A DNA stretch of 64,000 nt. It comes from Siphonodentalium dalli. Taxonomy: Eukaryota; Mollusca; Scaphopoda; Gadilida; Siphonodentaliidae. The DNA lies in NCBI GenBank assembly GCA_032622095.1, contig CP136063.1:92171980-92235979 (forward strand), read 5' to 3'. The notes below the pieces were generated by a model. That model was not told where the DNA came from and did no database searches. It saw only the letters and a list, made by a program, of their open reading frames with translations. Position numbers and translations under genes: made by a program. Numbering within the stretch: the first letter of the stretch is position 1; every line of letters begins with the position of its first letter. Positions 48,201-55,512 of the stretch are shown here, one piece after another.

Positions 48201-51200
48201 CATCTACCATATTGATTTTCAATACAAGTCATCACTTACAATAGTCATGTATATGTATCTGCCTGTTTCCCATTGCATAGATAAATCATATTGGCTATCA
48301 GCTGTTGTTTTAATTAATTAATGTCTGAAGGGTTAATATATTTTTCAAAAATTAATTAATCAGTCAATACCAAAATTGATAGAAGTGAATAGTGTGCAAA
48401 GATACCCAATAGATATTAAGAGATATGAGGAAGAGTCCATGTACATTATAGCATGTGTCTACGGAAACCTTGGAAAGGGTTAATTATTTTTGAAGCCAAT
48501 TAATGGAATTTAGAAGACACTTATATAGGTGAGGGGGGGCCTTACTCACCCTGTAGTGAAATTTCAAGAATAGGAGATACACCAGTCTTATGCTGCCATT
48601 AATCAATTTGACAGTTAGAATAAACAAACAGCCAGCCACCAGTGTTGTTTATCTTGACCCACCATAGCTCTGTATCATATGTCATCACTCATTTCATAAC
48701 AGATTTCACTTGGAATGACAACATCTATAAAATGTCCTCTCATATAATCTGGATGTTGGATGATCATGGTAATTTATTGATATCATTATATTACATGAAA
48801 CTATTGCAATAAAATCTTCATATTTTCAAAACAGGATATCACACCTAATTAATCGTATAAAACTAAAATAAATGAAAGTGTCAATTTTTTTTTTATTATT
48901 TAAATTTTTTTTTTATTGTTTATATTAAAGTTCAAACAAAATTGAATATTTGTAGATGCTAAATTTACTAAGGAGCTAAATCTAAAAAATATCGATTTAA
49001 AAAAAAAAAAAAAATCTCAAAAAGGGTCATAACTCCTTTAAAATTAATCGGATCAAACCCATATTCGAACTCGATCTGTATTTTGGGCTGTGAAACTCAC
49101 ATACCAAATTTGGTTCCAATCAGATAAAAAATGTTTGAGTTATGGCAGAATGTGTGAATTCTAAGTTGAAAAAGGGCCATAACTCTGTAACAAAATCTCG
49201 GATCAAACCCAAATTCGAACTCGATCTGTATTTTGGGCTGAGAAACCCATATAAAAAATTTGGTTTCGATCGGATAGAAAATGTTTGAGTTATCGCATTA
49301 CTCGTAAAGTGTCTACGGACAGACAGACAGACAGACGGACGAACAACGAGTGGTCAATCCGGGCAACGACACTATGTTTACCATACTATGGTATGGGTAA
49401 ACATAAAAATGGGCCATGCATTGCGTACATAATGTTGTTCCTTGTATTCATTGCAAGGTCACGATATGACATAGCTTAATCACGGACAGTCATTTTCCCG
49501 CCAAAACGCACGTGTTTTCACTGTTTGATTTGATCGCGTACATAATTGTGTCTCGTGCATTGTACATTGCAAACATATATACAATATATACAATTTTACT
49601 CGCGAGTCCCCGAATACACAATCGATCGTGTCAGTTTCAGAAATAAAACTGCGCAGACCGGCGATGTTAATAGTACATTTCAATGCGATAATGTCGTAAG
49701 TTCTATATTTAGCCCATTCCAGGAATATGCGTCATCCAGATTACGTTTCTGGGAACAGCTTTGTCACCGCCCAATTCCGCGAAGGATTTAAGTTTGAGGT
49801 GCTAAAATACATTGTAATTTTTCACAAACACAGCCCATAAACGACGTGGGATTTCCGAAGTGACTCGCCAGTTTAGTTCGAAATACGCGACGCTATTCGA
49901 TGCATAGCATGGCCGACCGCGGGTTGGCTTTATATTTATATCTATAATACAATATATCTAGAACGTGCGATCGTATACGCTCACCCATGCGTCAGTTGAT
50001 GAATGTGGTGGTTGTAAAAAATATCACACAATTTTACAAATAAACTTTAAAGGGTATACTGACATAGTGCTTCAATAAACTATAATATATTGGACTTGTT
50101 ATTAAACTTAAAACTTAATAATGTCACCTCGCAACTAACTTGATTGAAGTTGAGTCCTGCACACCTGCAAACACGTTGACCAGTTATCACTCAGATCAAT
50201 TCCGTCACGCCGAAATAGACACGGTTGCGATAGGCGCTGATTCTTTGAAGTTGATTATCAAAGCCGGCCGTCTCAACTTCAAAGAATAAGCCACCGCGGC
50301 GCCGACAAATACATTGAGTTGAGGTCATTGGGTTTCGCGCTCGTGCATGACCACCAAGTACTGAAAGCAGTTATCGCATCAAAGGGACAACAAAGAAGGC
50401 TTTAACAAGCTAATTGTGATTGTGTATTTCGATAGCCTGATTGTTTAAATTGTCCAGTAATTCGGTAACGGCAGCAACGGCACTGCTTTCGCGATGGCAT
50501 AATGGTGGGTGTGTCCCGACTAGTCGACTAGCCGATTTCGGAATCGACTAATTTAATAATCGCGTCGATTTCGATTAGTCGATTAATCGTTTCAACACTA
50601 AAGCTCTCGGCGAGAGAAAAATTACCCATAATTCTGATGTGGTTAAGTGGTCAATTACTTTGGGCATTACTGTAGTTTCTAAGGGAACTACTTGTCAATG
50701 AGTATATGGAAAGGAAAGGGTTCACAGAAACAAATAATCAATCATCTTATTACTTTTGATTACACTCACCTTGACACCTTGGAGTATCAGGTCTTCATAA
50801 TTATTTGTCATAACAGGTAAAACATCGGCAATTTCAAACAGTGTACAGTTCTTCTTCTGAAATGAGAACCAATGATACGCATATGTTCAGTAATGCTCTA
50901 AAGGACATTCAGTTTTCGTATCTGCCATGATTTCTGTTAGAGAATAATTGTTTACGTTCCAATGAATATTAAAGTGTACTGAAAACAAACTGCTAATGGG
51001 CGCCAGTCTCCGCCAGACTTTCATAAACACAATTTAAGTAATGGTGTTCGTGCCAATCACAAACCATGTGTACCCTTCAGCACATTTTCAAACCCTGTGT
51101 ACCCTTCAGCACTTTTTTTGGTGAGAGTGACCCCTTCAAGCCATAGTAGAATTCATGGCATGATCTAGACTTCTCCAAATTTGAAACATTTAGGCTGGTC

Positions 51201-54196
51201 CCTGCTTAGTAGTTATATTATTTACACCTTCTAAAACACTTGTCTGTGCTTTCACATAAATGATGCTACTTCTGTCCATAAAATACAAGCAGTCATGATA
51301 ATATCAACCTAGGTACAAAGATGCGATTAGTCGATTGGCAAATTTTTAGTAGATTTGGCAGTGGATTTGGGTTAAAAAAAAAAATCCAAATTATGGCCGA
51401 CTTTAGATTAATTATTTCAACACTTAAATCATCTCAATATAGTCACATGTCAGAATGAAAATGCAATATCAATGGTCTGATTTGCTATAATCTCTCACAA
51501 TTGGAAAATTTCAGTACTGAGGGAAAATAAAATACCTACTTTACATTGGGAAACATGGAAAATCATGTTGATTGTCAAACCCTGTTATGTGCCACCAAGT
51601 ACTAGTATATACTGGCCTTACTGCAACGATACGCCCACCTCACGATTCGATACGTATCACGATTTTTTGCAACGATACGATACATATCGCGATACATTCC
51701 AGACTGAAAATTGGACCAGTTTACAACTTTTGATTGTTCTGTTGCATTAATAGCCATTATGTGTACTATTATTCAGCCATGTACTGGAATTATGACCACA
51801 CTTGATGTTACATGTATACCATCTCGGCACCCTGTACAGTTATTTGGCAATCAAAGATTCCTAAGGCTGAAGGGATCACTCTCACCAAAAAAAGTGCTGA
51901 AGAGTGCACATGTTTTGAGATATTCTTCTGAGTAACCTTTAGTTTTTGCGTCTGTCATGATTTCTGTTTGAGGATAATCATTTATGTTCCAATGAAAATT
52001 AAAATTAACTGAAAACAAACTGATTTAGGGCATCAGACTTTCAACTTGAACGCACGAAACACAAAGTGCTTCCACACCGGCGATTTAAACTTCGCCAGCG
52101 CCCCGACAATTTTTCGAGTTATCCCGCCAGGCCCGTCTCCGACCGGCTGAGAACTTTTATCATGCGATACTTCCGACATGTTAATTTGTTATTGATTTTA
52201 AATGTCAAATATATTCAACTGACCCTCGCAGCCTTCATAATTGGCTACAGCAATCAGCATTGCCGAAGCAATTTGCTGAAGCAAACTGGGCCACGGCATA
52301 CTGTTGCCGTAGCGGATTGCCGAAGCCAAACAATCTGAATTAAGAGGGCTGCCCTCGCGATAGCGGAAGAACAATTTTGATTGGTTAACAGAAAAGGAAA
52401 TACGGAATCATTGCGGTTACAGCCAATGAAAAGTGTCCTCTCAGAGAGCTTGGGCGACAAAATTGCGGATCGAAAACGTACCGGAATAATTACGAAACGA
52501 ACCGCACCGCCGGTAAACATCGCGATTCATCGAAACCGCGGGGAATCGTTGCAGCCCTAGTATAAACATGTACATGTATGTAGAAGCCCCATTGTCTCTG
52601 AAAATTAGGTAATTTGGGTATAATAACTTCTGTACAAATAGAGAATAGATACTTTAAAATCATACCACGCTGAATATCAACTATCAATTTGGTATGGCGT
52701 TTTTATTAGTGATGAGCCGATTGTCAAATAGAGCCTTGCGCCGATTGCCGATTAGTTGAGATCACAATCGGCCGATTCAGGTGCCCGATTCCGATTATTT
52801 CAATAATTATAGCAGAATATATGTTATATGTGTTATATAATACTTAGAATTATAGAAGCAAGCAACAAACGAAATAATATGCCAGTACACAGTATACATA
52901 AGTATATGTTTGGGTAAGTATATATAGGTGGGCATGGGCGGACTTGTGATCGAATACAGGCAACTTACCCCATGTATTTTAGGCTATTCCATAACAAATT
53001 GTTTGAAAGTTTGATGACATGACGACATGTCCACGGTTCGTTTTTGATAACAATTCATCAAACGGCATTTTTCTTTGATCCCAATTCAAAGACATCACAT
53101 CAAAGGAAATGAGCCGACTGAACTAGTTGCAAGTTACACCATGTTCATGTCAATTTCACAGACACGATTCGATTTCAGCGTGGTCATCATAATAATCATT
53201 GGTGGTGACCTATACGTGACGTCACACGAGACTGACTGGATCATGGAATGACATTGTCTTTAACTATTTAAAGCCACGTGACATGCACTTTCGGTTTCTA
53301 TAGTATAGTTTATACATGTTACGCTGTATGCACTATATAGATAGCTCTGTTGATTTTTGATAGTCTGACATAAATCAAAATGTCTACATGTTGACGAACA
53401 ATAAAGTTACCTATGGGCGTACATGAGTCCCATGATGTGTACATCATAATGCTAATGAAATCAATCGACTGAAACCACTGTTCCGGTATGCCAATAATTA
53501 ATGATTATGCGCAATCATGGCGTCATGCTTGCAGCGTCACTCTAACACAAAGTGTCACGTGCTTCCCGGTGATCCCCACTATATATTGTTCAAACATAGA
53601 CCCAGGTACGGCCGGGGTATTGAAGAGGACATGTCTTTATATCAAGTTTGTGTTTGGGATCACTTTCCCCATGTTTACAGGTCATTTATTCAACAAAACA
53701 TCGTCATATTTAAACCAGTTCATTGAAGAAAAACAAGCACCTATTTATTATTTAGACAATCGGAAATCCCGATGTTCAAACCCGAGTACCGATTGTCATC
53801 CGATGGGCCACAATCGGCCGATTCCGATTGTCGTTCCCGATTATCGGCTCATCACTAGTTTTTATTACAACTCCGACATTGACTATAATGTTGGCATCAA
53901 ATGCAAAAACAACGCCACTGCATCGGTGTTGAACCTCCAATGATCACCGCTTTATGTTGATTGTAAATATCTGAAGCCTGCGTTACATGGGACAACTTAT
54001 TTTGAGAAATTCTGTCAGACTTATATACATGTATTAACTGATTGTAATGGTTGCACACCTTATTTTTAAAGTGGAAGACAACAAACATCTTGAATTCGAA
54101 GTCATCAGCCATGGACTGCTTCTTCTTCTTCAGTTGTTGTCGTAGTCGACCCAGTGCTGCAGTTTTACGTGCGCGAGGATCACCTGTCTTATTCAT
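24190..54196 (-). CDS. C6orf62: C6orf62-like gene, six exons over 30 kb (3' end not found)
   Basis: Six short ORF segments with matching splice sites were found in order on the minus strand: 54059-54196, 50770-50856, 44854-44943, 29301-29423, 28152-28286 and 24190-24249. All six are multiples of three, and all introns are phase 0. Together they give 211 codons that read continuously as the vertebrate protein C6orf62 (about 229 aa), with diagnostic strings [30 protein letters not shown] and SICLY-PQ. The identification is from memory of the family; its biochemical function is poorly known. The last ~20 residues should lie on a further exon, which I could not find in 1-24189; it may be outside the window. 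Splice donors are GTGTGC, GTGAGT, GTAAGA, GTAAGT, GTCAGT and GTAAGT, and each acceptor ends in AG after a T-rich tract. The introns are dominated by mobile elements. Confidence 0.88.
24382..24515. mobile_element. 134-bp near-perfect palindrome (MITE)
   Basis: GTTACGGGACGCTTAGTGGT at the left is repeated in complement ending at 24515. The two ~65-bp arms differ at about four positions. Placed inside the intron 3' of exon 6. Confidence 0.8.
24520..26690. other. Intronic DNA, mostly unique
   Basis: Lies in C6orf62-like intron 5. Holds a broken piece of the piggyBac-like MITE at 24965-25045 and AT-rich unique sequence. No exon was recognised. Confidence 0.4.
26690..26785. mobile_element. Right-end fragment of the piggyBac-like MITE
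   Basis: GCGAGACTCACATATATAAG ... GCTCCCGTCATGAAAGGGTT, matching the right ends at 19800-19851 and 20205-20248. Confidence 0.7.
26930..27290. repeat. Pearl-like monomers ('AAAAAGGGCCATAACTCA' type)
   Basis: Two ~165-bp units contain AAGTCGAAAAAGGGCCATAA, CAAATAATCCAAACTGG and CGGTCGGAAACC, ending GGACGGACGGCTTGTGATTA. Related to 42610-42960, 43020-43380 and 49010-49410. Confidence 0.7.
27296..28015. repeat. Pearl/HINE-like element with both termini
   Basis: The left end is GAAAGTGTCAATGACACTGT plus AGCTCAACTT. The monomers carry AAATCCAAGATGGCTGCT and GATGGCTCCCATCTAGAG. The right end is CAATAGCTCAAACTTTACAA followed by AGATTAAGTTGAGCTAA. The ends are complementary (AGCTCAACTT / AAGTTGAGCT) and the right one is a hairpin ending CTAA. 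Same termini as 37794-40655. Confidence 0.8.
28152..28286 (-). CDS. C6orf62: C6orf62-like exon 5
   Basis: 45 codons: [17 protein letters not shown], then VSQQDKS, then [19 protein letters not shown], then IQ. The acceptor is CTTTTTCTTAG and the donor GTCAGTT. Confidence 0.9.
28290..28800. other. Intron 4, unique part
   Basis: No exon or shared repeat was recognised. Confidence 0.3.
28809..29265. mobile_element. Long-form CAGAATGAGG palindromic MITE in intron 4
   Basis: Begins CAAGCCTTGAAACAGTGTGT and ends ...GACAGACACACTATTTGCAG. Palindromes at 28850-28935 and 29140-29235 surround an internal AT-rich segment. It fills almost half of the 1-kb intron. Confidence 0.8.
29301..29423 (-). CDS. 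C6orf62: C6orf62-like exon 4
   Basis: 41 codons: [20 protein letters not shown], then [20 protein letters not shown], then R. The acceptor is ACATTGCAG and the donor GTAAGTGG. The donor lies only ~35 bp from the end of an inserted palindromic MITE (28809-29265). Confidence 0.92.
29477..29762. mobile_element. ~285-bp foldback MITE
   Basis: Left TAAAGGGTACTGTACACTGA and CCATTTATGGGACCATC pair with the complement at 29690-29762. Further matches exist inward (CTCAACA-ATAT, TTGAGCCAT-GATTA), giving ~90-bp imperfect arms. It lies ~50 bp upstream (in gene sense) of exon 4. Confidence 0.75.
29765..30750. other. Intronic DNA, no gene
   Basis: Contains two diverged repeats of a CCAAATTTCAT-GAGATC block (30030-30225). 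Otherwise nothing recognised. Confidence 0.3.
30755..31170. mobile_element. Foldback element, long copy of its left part at 42400-42614
   Basis: Bases 30755-30822 and 31062-31133 are exact or near-exact reverse complements (TTTCAATAGAAAATACATAT, TTACACACTGAACTACATGG). The section 30800-30996 is also found in reverse complement, almost unchanged, at 42408-42600, including GTAAACGGCCTCTTTTT. So this is a mobile repeat family with recent copies. Confidence 0.75.
31280..32230. other. Intronic DNA, no gene recognised
   Basis: Unique. A short palindrome AACAAGAAGATTGTATCTTC plus TTGTT lies at 32179-32206. Minus-strand ORFs at 31817-32142 lack recognisable motifs. Confidence 0.3.
32287..32453. mobile_element. 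Hypermutated (T-to-C) copy of the TA-flanked palindromic MITE
   Basis: It aligns without large gaps to the intact element at 2421-2633 and the copy at 46500-46604. Over the first ~100 bp, about 25 of ~29 plus-strand T residues are C (for example AAAGTAATTGACCACTTAAC became AAAGCAACCGACCACCCAAC), while A residues are unchanged. The second arm shows the same T-to-C bias (GAGAGCTTTCCGAT became GAGAGCCCCCCGAT). Only about five other substitutions are seen. The outer part of the second arm is missing. Loss of T removes stop codons, which explains the long ORF here; it is not a gene. Confidence 0.85.
32457..32640. repeat. Dispersed repeat shared with 14539-14700
   Basis: GACAGTCAAAGACTG, GGGTCGCTCACCAGACT and AGATCTAAACAGGATATGT are shared with 14539-14700. 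This copy has a ~30-bp insertion near 32595-32625. In both places it fronts pearl-like material or unique DNA. Confidence 0.7.
32640..33740. other. Intronic DNA, no gene recognised
   Basis: Unique sequence; ORFs of ~65-70 codons on both strands without motifs. Confidence 0.3.
33744..33894. mobile_element. 151-bp near-perfect palindrome (MITE)
   Basis: ACAGTTGTTGCCCTTTTTCT opens an arm of ~66 bp. Its complement ends at 33894 with about one mismatch, and the loop region is TCGGAGCTGCGCTCC. No clear target duplication. Confidence 0.8.
33895..34085. repeat. Pearl-like monomer fragment
   Basis: About one and a half units (TCCCTGGTCCCACCCTATTT, ...GACCAGGTGACCTCATTTGA) directly abut the palindromic MITE. 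Confidence 0.55.
34200..34900. repeat. Tandem/dispersed repeat ('GTTGTATCAGGCATGAAATT')
   Basis: CATCTAATCTACAACTAATG followed by TTGTATCAGGCATGAAATTT occurs at ~34243, 34490 and 34533. The flanking GGGGGTCAAAACTCCACCCC block and AATATACCCCCC runs are also duplicated. C-runs of 10 or more occur. Confidence 0.65.
34905..35030. mobile_element. CAGAATGAGG palindromic MITE copy
   Basis: TTTGCAGAATGAGGTCCCCA to CACCCTCTGGGGGCCTC, decayed arms. Confidence 0.65.
35030..35430. repeat. Pearl-like monomers with degenerate GATGGATAGA tail
   Basis: ACCCCATTTGAACAAATCTG, CATACCAAATATAAGCTATA and GAACATGCACACCAAA-type text, ending GATGGATAGACATCCCAACA and AATATACCCCCC. Related to 15240-15550. Confidence 0.65.
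35438..35690. mobile_element. Short-form CAGAATGAGG palindromic MITE
   Basis: Starts AAGTCTGAATTTAGTGTCTG and ends ...GACACACTAAATTCAGGCTT, giving matching termini. Inner decayed palindromes at 35465-35540 and 35590-35670. Confidence 0.75.
36120..36564. repeat. Pearl/HINE-like element, close copy of 16500-16920
   Basis: Monomers ending in (GGACGGAT)n at 36460-36505 and the terminus GGAGACTTCGTCTCAGGTGA plus GCTAAAAA. It matches 16500-16920 closely over ~400 bp, so one is a recent copy of the other. Confidence 0.8.
36565..37690 (+). other. GC-richer coding-like block, broken frames
   Basis: This segment differs from its neighbours in being GC-richer and free of the surrounding repeats. Plus-strand open stretches of ~60-108 codons follow one another in different frames: ~36560-36749, 36795-37007, 37146-37361 and 37409-37621. 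Peptide pieces such as [20 protein letters not shown] and [20 protein letters not shown] look protein-like, but I recognise no family. It starts immediately after a pearl-like terminus (36564) and stops just before the left end of the next array (37794). It could be a captured or decayed gene fragment, or exons of an unrecognised gene. Confidence 0.4.
37794..40655. repeat. Pearl/HINE-like element with 16 tandem ~162-bp monomers
   Basis: The left terminus is AAAGTGTCAATGACACTGTA followed by GCTCAACTT. Sixteen units marked by AAATCCAAGATGGCTGCTGG plus CGGCCATG, and one truncated unit near 38250, run at ~160-165-bp spacing. Two monomer types (linkers GATTTAGTCATACAAAGAGT and GGATTAAATTTTGAAATCC) are mixed. 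The right region has ACACGTACACACGTACGACG and a terminal hairpin CTCAAACTTTACAAAGTAAA ending GTTGAGCTAA. This matches the known organisation of bivalve pearl elements and of BIV160-type satellite units. Confidence 0.88.
40766..41048. mobile_element. ~283-bp element with inverted termini and C25 run
   Basis: CAGTGTAGCCAGTAGGGCAG at the left pairs with CCGCCCCAGTGGCTACACTG at the right. The flanks TTATA and TTACA are a possible imperfect target duplication. The interior contains an uninterrupted run of about 25 C (40981-41005). Confidence 0.6.
41050..42400. other. Intronic DNA, no gene recognised
   Basis: Unique. ORFs of up to ~83 codons on the minus strand have no recognisable motif. Confidence 0.3.
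42400..42614. repeat. Inverted copy of 30800-30996
   Basis: Starts AAAAAGAGGCCGTTTACTGT and runs to AGTTCAGTGTGTAACGTATC, nearly identical to the reverse complement of the 30.8-kb copy. Confidence 0.85.
42615..43380. repeat. Pearl-like monomers, two tails
   Basis: Units with CCAACTTTGGTTCAGATCAA, AAGTCGAAAAAGGGCGTAAC and GGTCGGAAACC end in GACGGACGGACAGACTGATT (42880-42905). After the block CGAGAGGCCGATCACGATCG, shared with 47351, a second series ends in GACAGACAGACGGACAAATG (43295-43320) and ACCATACTATGGT. Confidence 0.7.
43385..44130. other. Intronic DNA, no gene recognised
   Basis: AT-rich, similar in part to 48640-48870 (ATGATAATTTATTGATAGCA, ACACCTAATTAAT), so an old dispersed repeat. 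Confidence 0.4.
44250..44690. repeat. Pearl-like element with ~60-bp (ACGG/ACAG)n tail
   Basis: Monomers with AACTATACAGGTGAGGGGTG end in a long GGACAGACGGACGGACGGAC tail (44560-44625). The tail is followed by GATCCGGACGTCGGCATTAT and the small palindrome ACCATACATGGT. The same ending is found at 49310-49405. Confidence 0.75.
44854..44943 (-). CDS. C6orf62: C6orf62-like exon 3
   Basis: 30 codons: [11 protein letters not shown] then [19 protein letters not shown]. The acceptor is CTTCTTTTTCAG and the donor GTAAGATA. Confidence 0.92.
45222..45310. repeat. ~90-bp hairpin
   Basis: ATGTAAACCAGCTATGACAG and TATTGGTAGAG pair with CTCTACCAATATAACTAG and CTGTTTTACAT; the loop is ~22 nt. The size suits a small MITE or a microRNA-like precursor, and nothing more can be claimed. 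Confidence 0.6.
45680..46035. repeat. ~350-bp dispersed repeat
   Basis: From TTGTTCGGGTGCGTGAAACT to CACCCTACCGGCATGTTTAA; sister of 23790-24160 and inverted relative to 18541-18900. Confidence 0.75.
46605..50600. mobile_element. ~4.0-kb hAT-type element, 8-bp TSD
   Basis: It begins TAGTGTTGAAACGATTAG and ends complementary AATCGTTTCAACACTA. An exact 8-bp duplication AAGCTCTC lies on each side (46597-46604, 50601-50608). Subterminal CGACTAGTCG motifs are clustered at both ends (46640-46680, 50515-50590). Despite the 4-kb size, no transposase ORF is present. The interior instead holds pearl-like material (47341-47420, 49010-49410) and unique DNA. The ends match the 394-bp element at 22719-23112. 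Confidence 0.85.
48990..49410. repeat. Pearl-like element inside the 4-kb hAT
   Basis: Two monomers (AAAAAGGGCCATAACTCTGT, ATTCGAACTCGATCTGTATT, ACATACCAAATTTGGTTC) followed by GACAGACAGACAGACGGACG and the palindrome ACCATACTATGGTATGGG. It is nested in the hAT-type element. Confidence 0.75.
50770..50856 (-). CDS. C6orf62: C6orf62-like exon 2
   Basis: 29 codons: KKNC, then [20 protein letters not shown], then LQGVK. The acceptor is TTCTCATTTCAG and the donor GTGAGTG. It carries the family motif [10 protein letters not shown] without change. Confidence 0.92.
50890..51150. repeat. 'CTGAAGGG' family repeat
   Basis: CCATGATTTCTGTTAGAG, ACGTTCCAATGAATATTAA and the paired TGTACCCTTCAGCAC boxes; relative of 1028-1412 and 51855-52070. 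Confidence 0.6.
51214..51424. mobile_element. Right part of the 394-bp hAT-type family
   Basis: TATTTACACCTTCTAAAACA and CTTGTCTGTGCTTTCACA are shared with 22910-22955. It ends ATTATTTCAACACTTA, equivalent to 23100-23112. The left part is missing. Confidence 0.75.
51612..52560. mobile_element. ~950-bp hAT-like element ('GGCTGCAACGAT' ends)
   Basis: The left CTTACTGCAACGATACGCCC and right GGGAATCGTTGCAGCCCTAG are imperfect inverted termini. Both are followed inward by ATCG-rich blocks (GATACATATCGCGATACATT / GTAAACATCGCGATTCAT). Termini of this type occur in hAT elements. An 8-bp duplication is not clear. It contains a 'CTGAAGGG' repeat at 51855-52070. Confidence 0.6.
52707..53857. mobile_element. 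1151-bp hAT-type element, 8-bp TSD
   Basis: It begins TAGTGATGAGCCGATTGTC and ends ATTATCGGCTCATCACTA. An exact 8-bp duplication GTTTTTAT is found on both sides (52699-52706, 53858-53865). Subterminal CGATTCCGATT / CAATCGGCCGATT motifs are repeated at both ends. It lies in C6orf62-like intron 1, and a 151-codon ORF crossing its right end is fortuitous. Confidence 0.92.
54059..54196 (-). CDS. C6orf62: C6orf62-like exon 1 (start codon)
   Basis: Encodes 46 residues from the initiator Met: MNKTGDP, then [19 protein letters not shown], then [17 protein letters not shown]. The strongly basic helix followed by a hydrophobic beta-like stretch is the conserved N-terminus of the family. The donor is AAG|GTGTGC at 54058. 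Upstream (54197 onward) is presumed 5' UTR; whether a non-coding first exon exists cannot be told. Confidence 0.88.
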
Positions 54197-54199
54197 CTT

Positions 54200-55500
54200 A
54201 TTGAACTTTCAAAATTTATTTTCACATTGTACACTCTACAGAATCATGAGTAACGAATTTACAAACATGCAGGCAACAAGCTTGGTGCTTGAGATATCAG
54301 CTAAACAGTCATTTTTATCAGATGGAAATATATACTTAATAGTGGGGAAAACTAAACAGAAACTTAAACTCAAATTTCTAAACAGTTTGGTTCCCTAAAG
54401 GCTACACGTTAGACCACAGTTCGTCTTTACGACACGTTTCTCTGCCCGGAACTCGTCATCTTTCCCCATCCTTATTTTCAACCCCATAAATAATCGTTAA
54501 CGATACTCCACTTTCTTCAAATCTTCGCCTCCAAATGTCTACATATTTTCTGGTGATTCAGGTTATTGACATCATCATGCCAGTGTAGCGCATTGATTTG
54601 AATAGAAAACCCTTAATTAATCTACCAAGGAAGGTCCAAGGTAGATAATTTTAGTGTCCTTGAACTTGGTTTGACACTGTCAATATGTTCACACCCGACT
54701 ACCCGAGTGGGAATTTCACCACGTCGTTAACTCAGTTTCGGGGGTTTCTCTGTCATTGTTCTCGTCACAAATAAGGGACAACAAATGAGGCGGTGCCTGA
54801 GAGTCATTCTGGACAAAACTACGGATCCCGAGCTTCTGTATTCCCAAAGAAGGAACACACAACGACAGAAAAAAGGTTCGCTGACTTTCAGCCCACTTGG
54901 AATGAGCCTCGATTTCACTCCAGGGGAGGAAAATGTCTCATAAAAAAGGCCGACTGTGTGGATGTTCATGTGTAACCACCAGTTATTTTGAGTGGGACTG
55001 AACAATGTCGTATTGTATCAACAAATCGATCTTCTTAATCATAATAATTTTTTTGTTATCAGGGTGTTACTGAACATTTTGTAATCATTCCTTACCTGTC
55101 CTGGTTGCTGATCAACGTGATGTGAAAAATCGCTTATCTCTATTTACTCATTCCGGTAATGTCTGCATCCGTAATTAAGTAAACTATGTCAATTCAGAAT
55201 GTCTTTTATTCGCTTCGATGTGTGATGGCCGTTGTCGATGTCAATGATGACGTTTCTCCCAAACAAAATGCCGTATATTTCCCGAAGCCTGTCAATAACC
55301 GCGAACTGAGATATTGGAATCGGTATATAAATAAATATCATAATAAACATATTATATCTCTGATCCCCAGCTGTCCAATGACCTAGTGACCTAATTAATT
55401 CGTTATTCTCCTGTAAATTAAAATTGTAAAAAAAAAAAAATCACCACTCGACACCAGCACTGGCACTGTGGCAGTGGCAGCAGTCGAACAGATGGGTGAG
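54200..55500. other. 5' flank of the C6orf62-like gene
   Basis: Presumed 5' UTR and promoter lie next to 54196. Two overlapping plus-strand open frames at ~54763-54975, with pieces such as KEHTTTEKRFADFQPTWNEP, are protein-like but not recognised. No promoter element could be fixed. Confidence 0.3.
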
Positions 55501-55512
55501 ATGTACATGATG

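Larger units (their letters stand above)
46500..50672. mobile_element. TA-flanked palindromic MITE split by a 4-kb insertion
   Basis: The left arm (46500-46604) and the outer part of the right arm (50601-50672) belong to the element seen whole at 2421-2633. TA lies at 46498-46499 and 50673-50674. The part of the right arm next to the centre (about 45 bp) is deleted. Confidence 0.85.

Noticed and set aside
46605-50600. Autonomous hAT transposon
   Set aside because: Size would allow a transposase, but no ORF longer than ~90 codons or recognisable transposase motif is present.
53488-53943. 151-codon plus-strand ORF
   Set aside because: Runs across the right end and TSD of a hAT-type element; no motif, so fortuitous.
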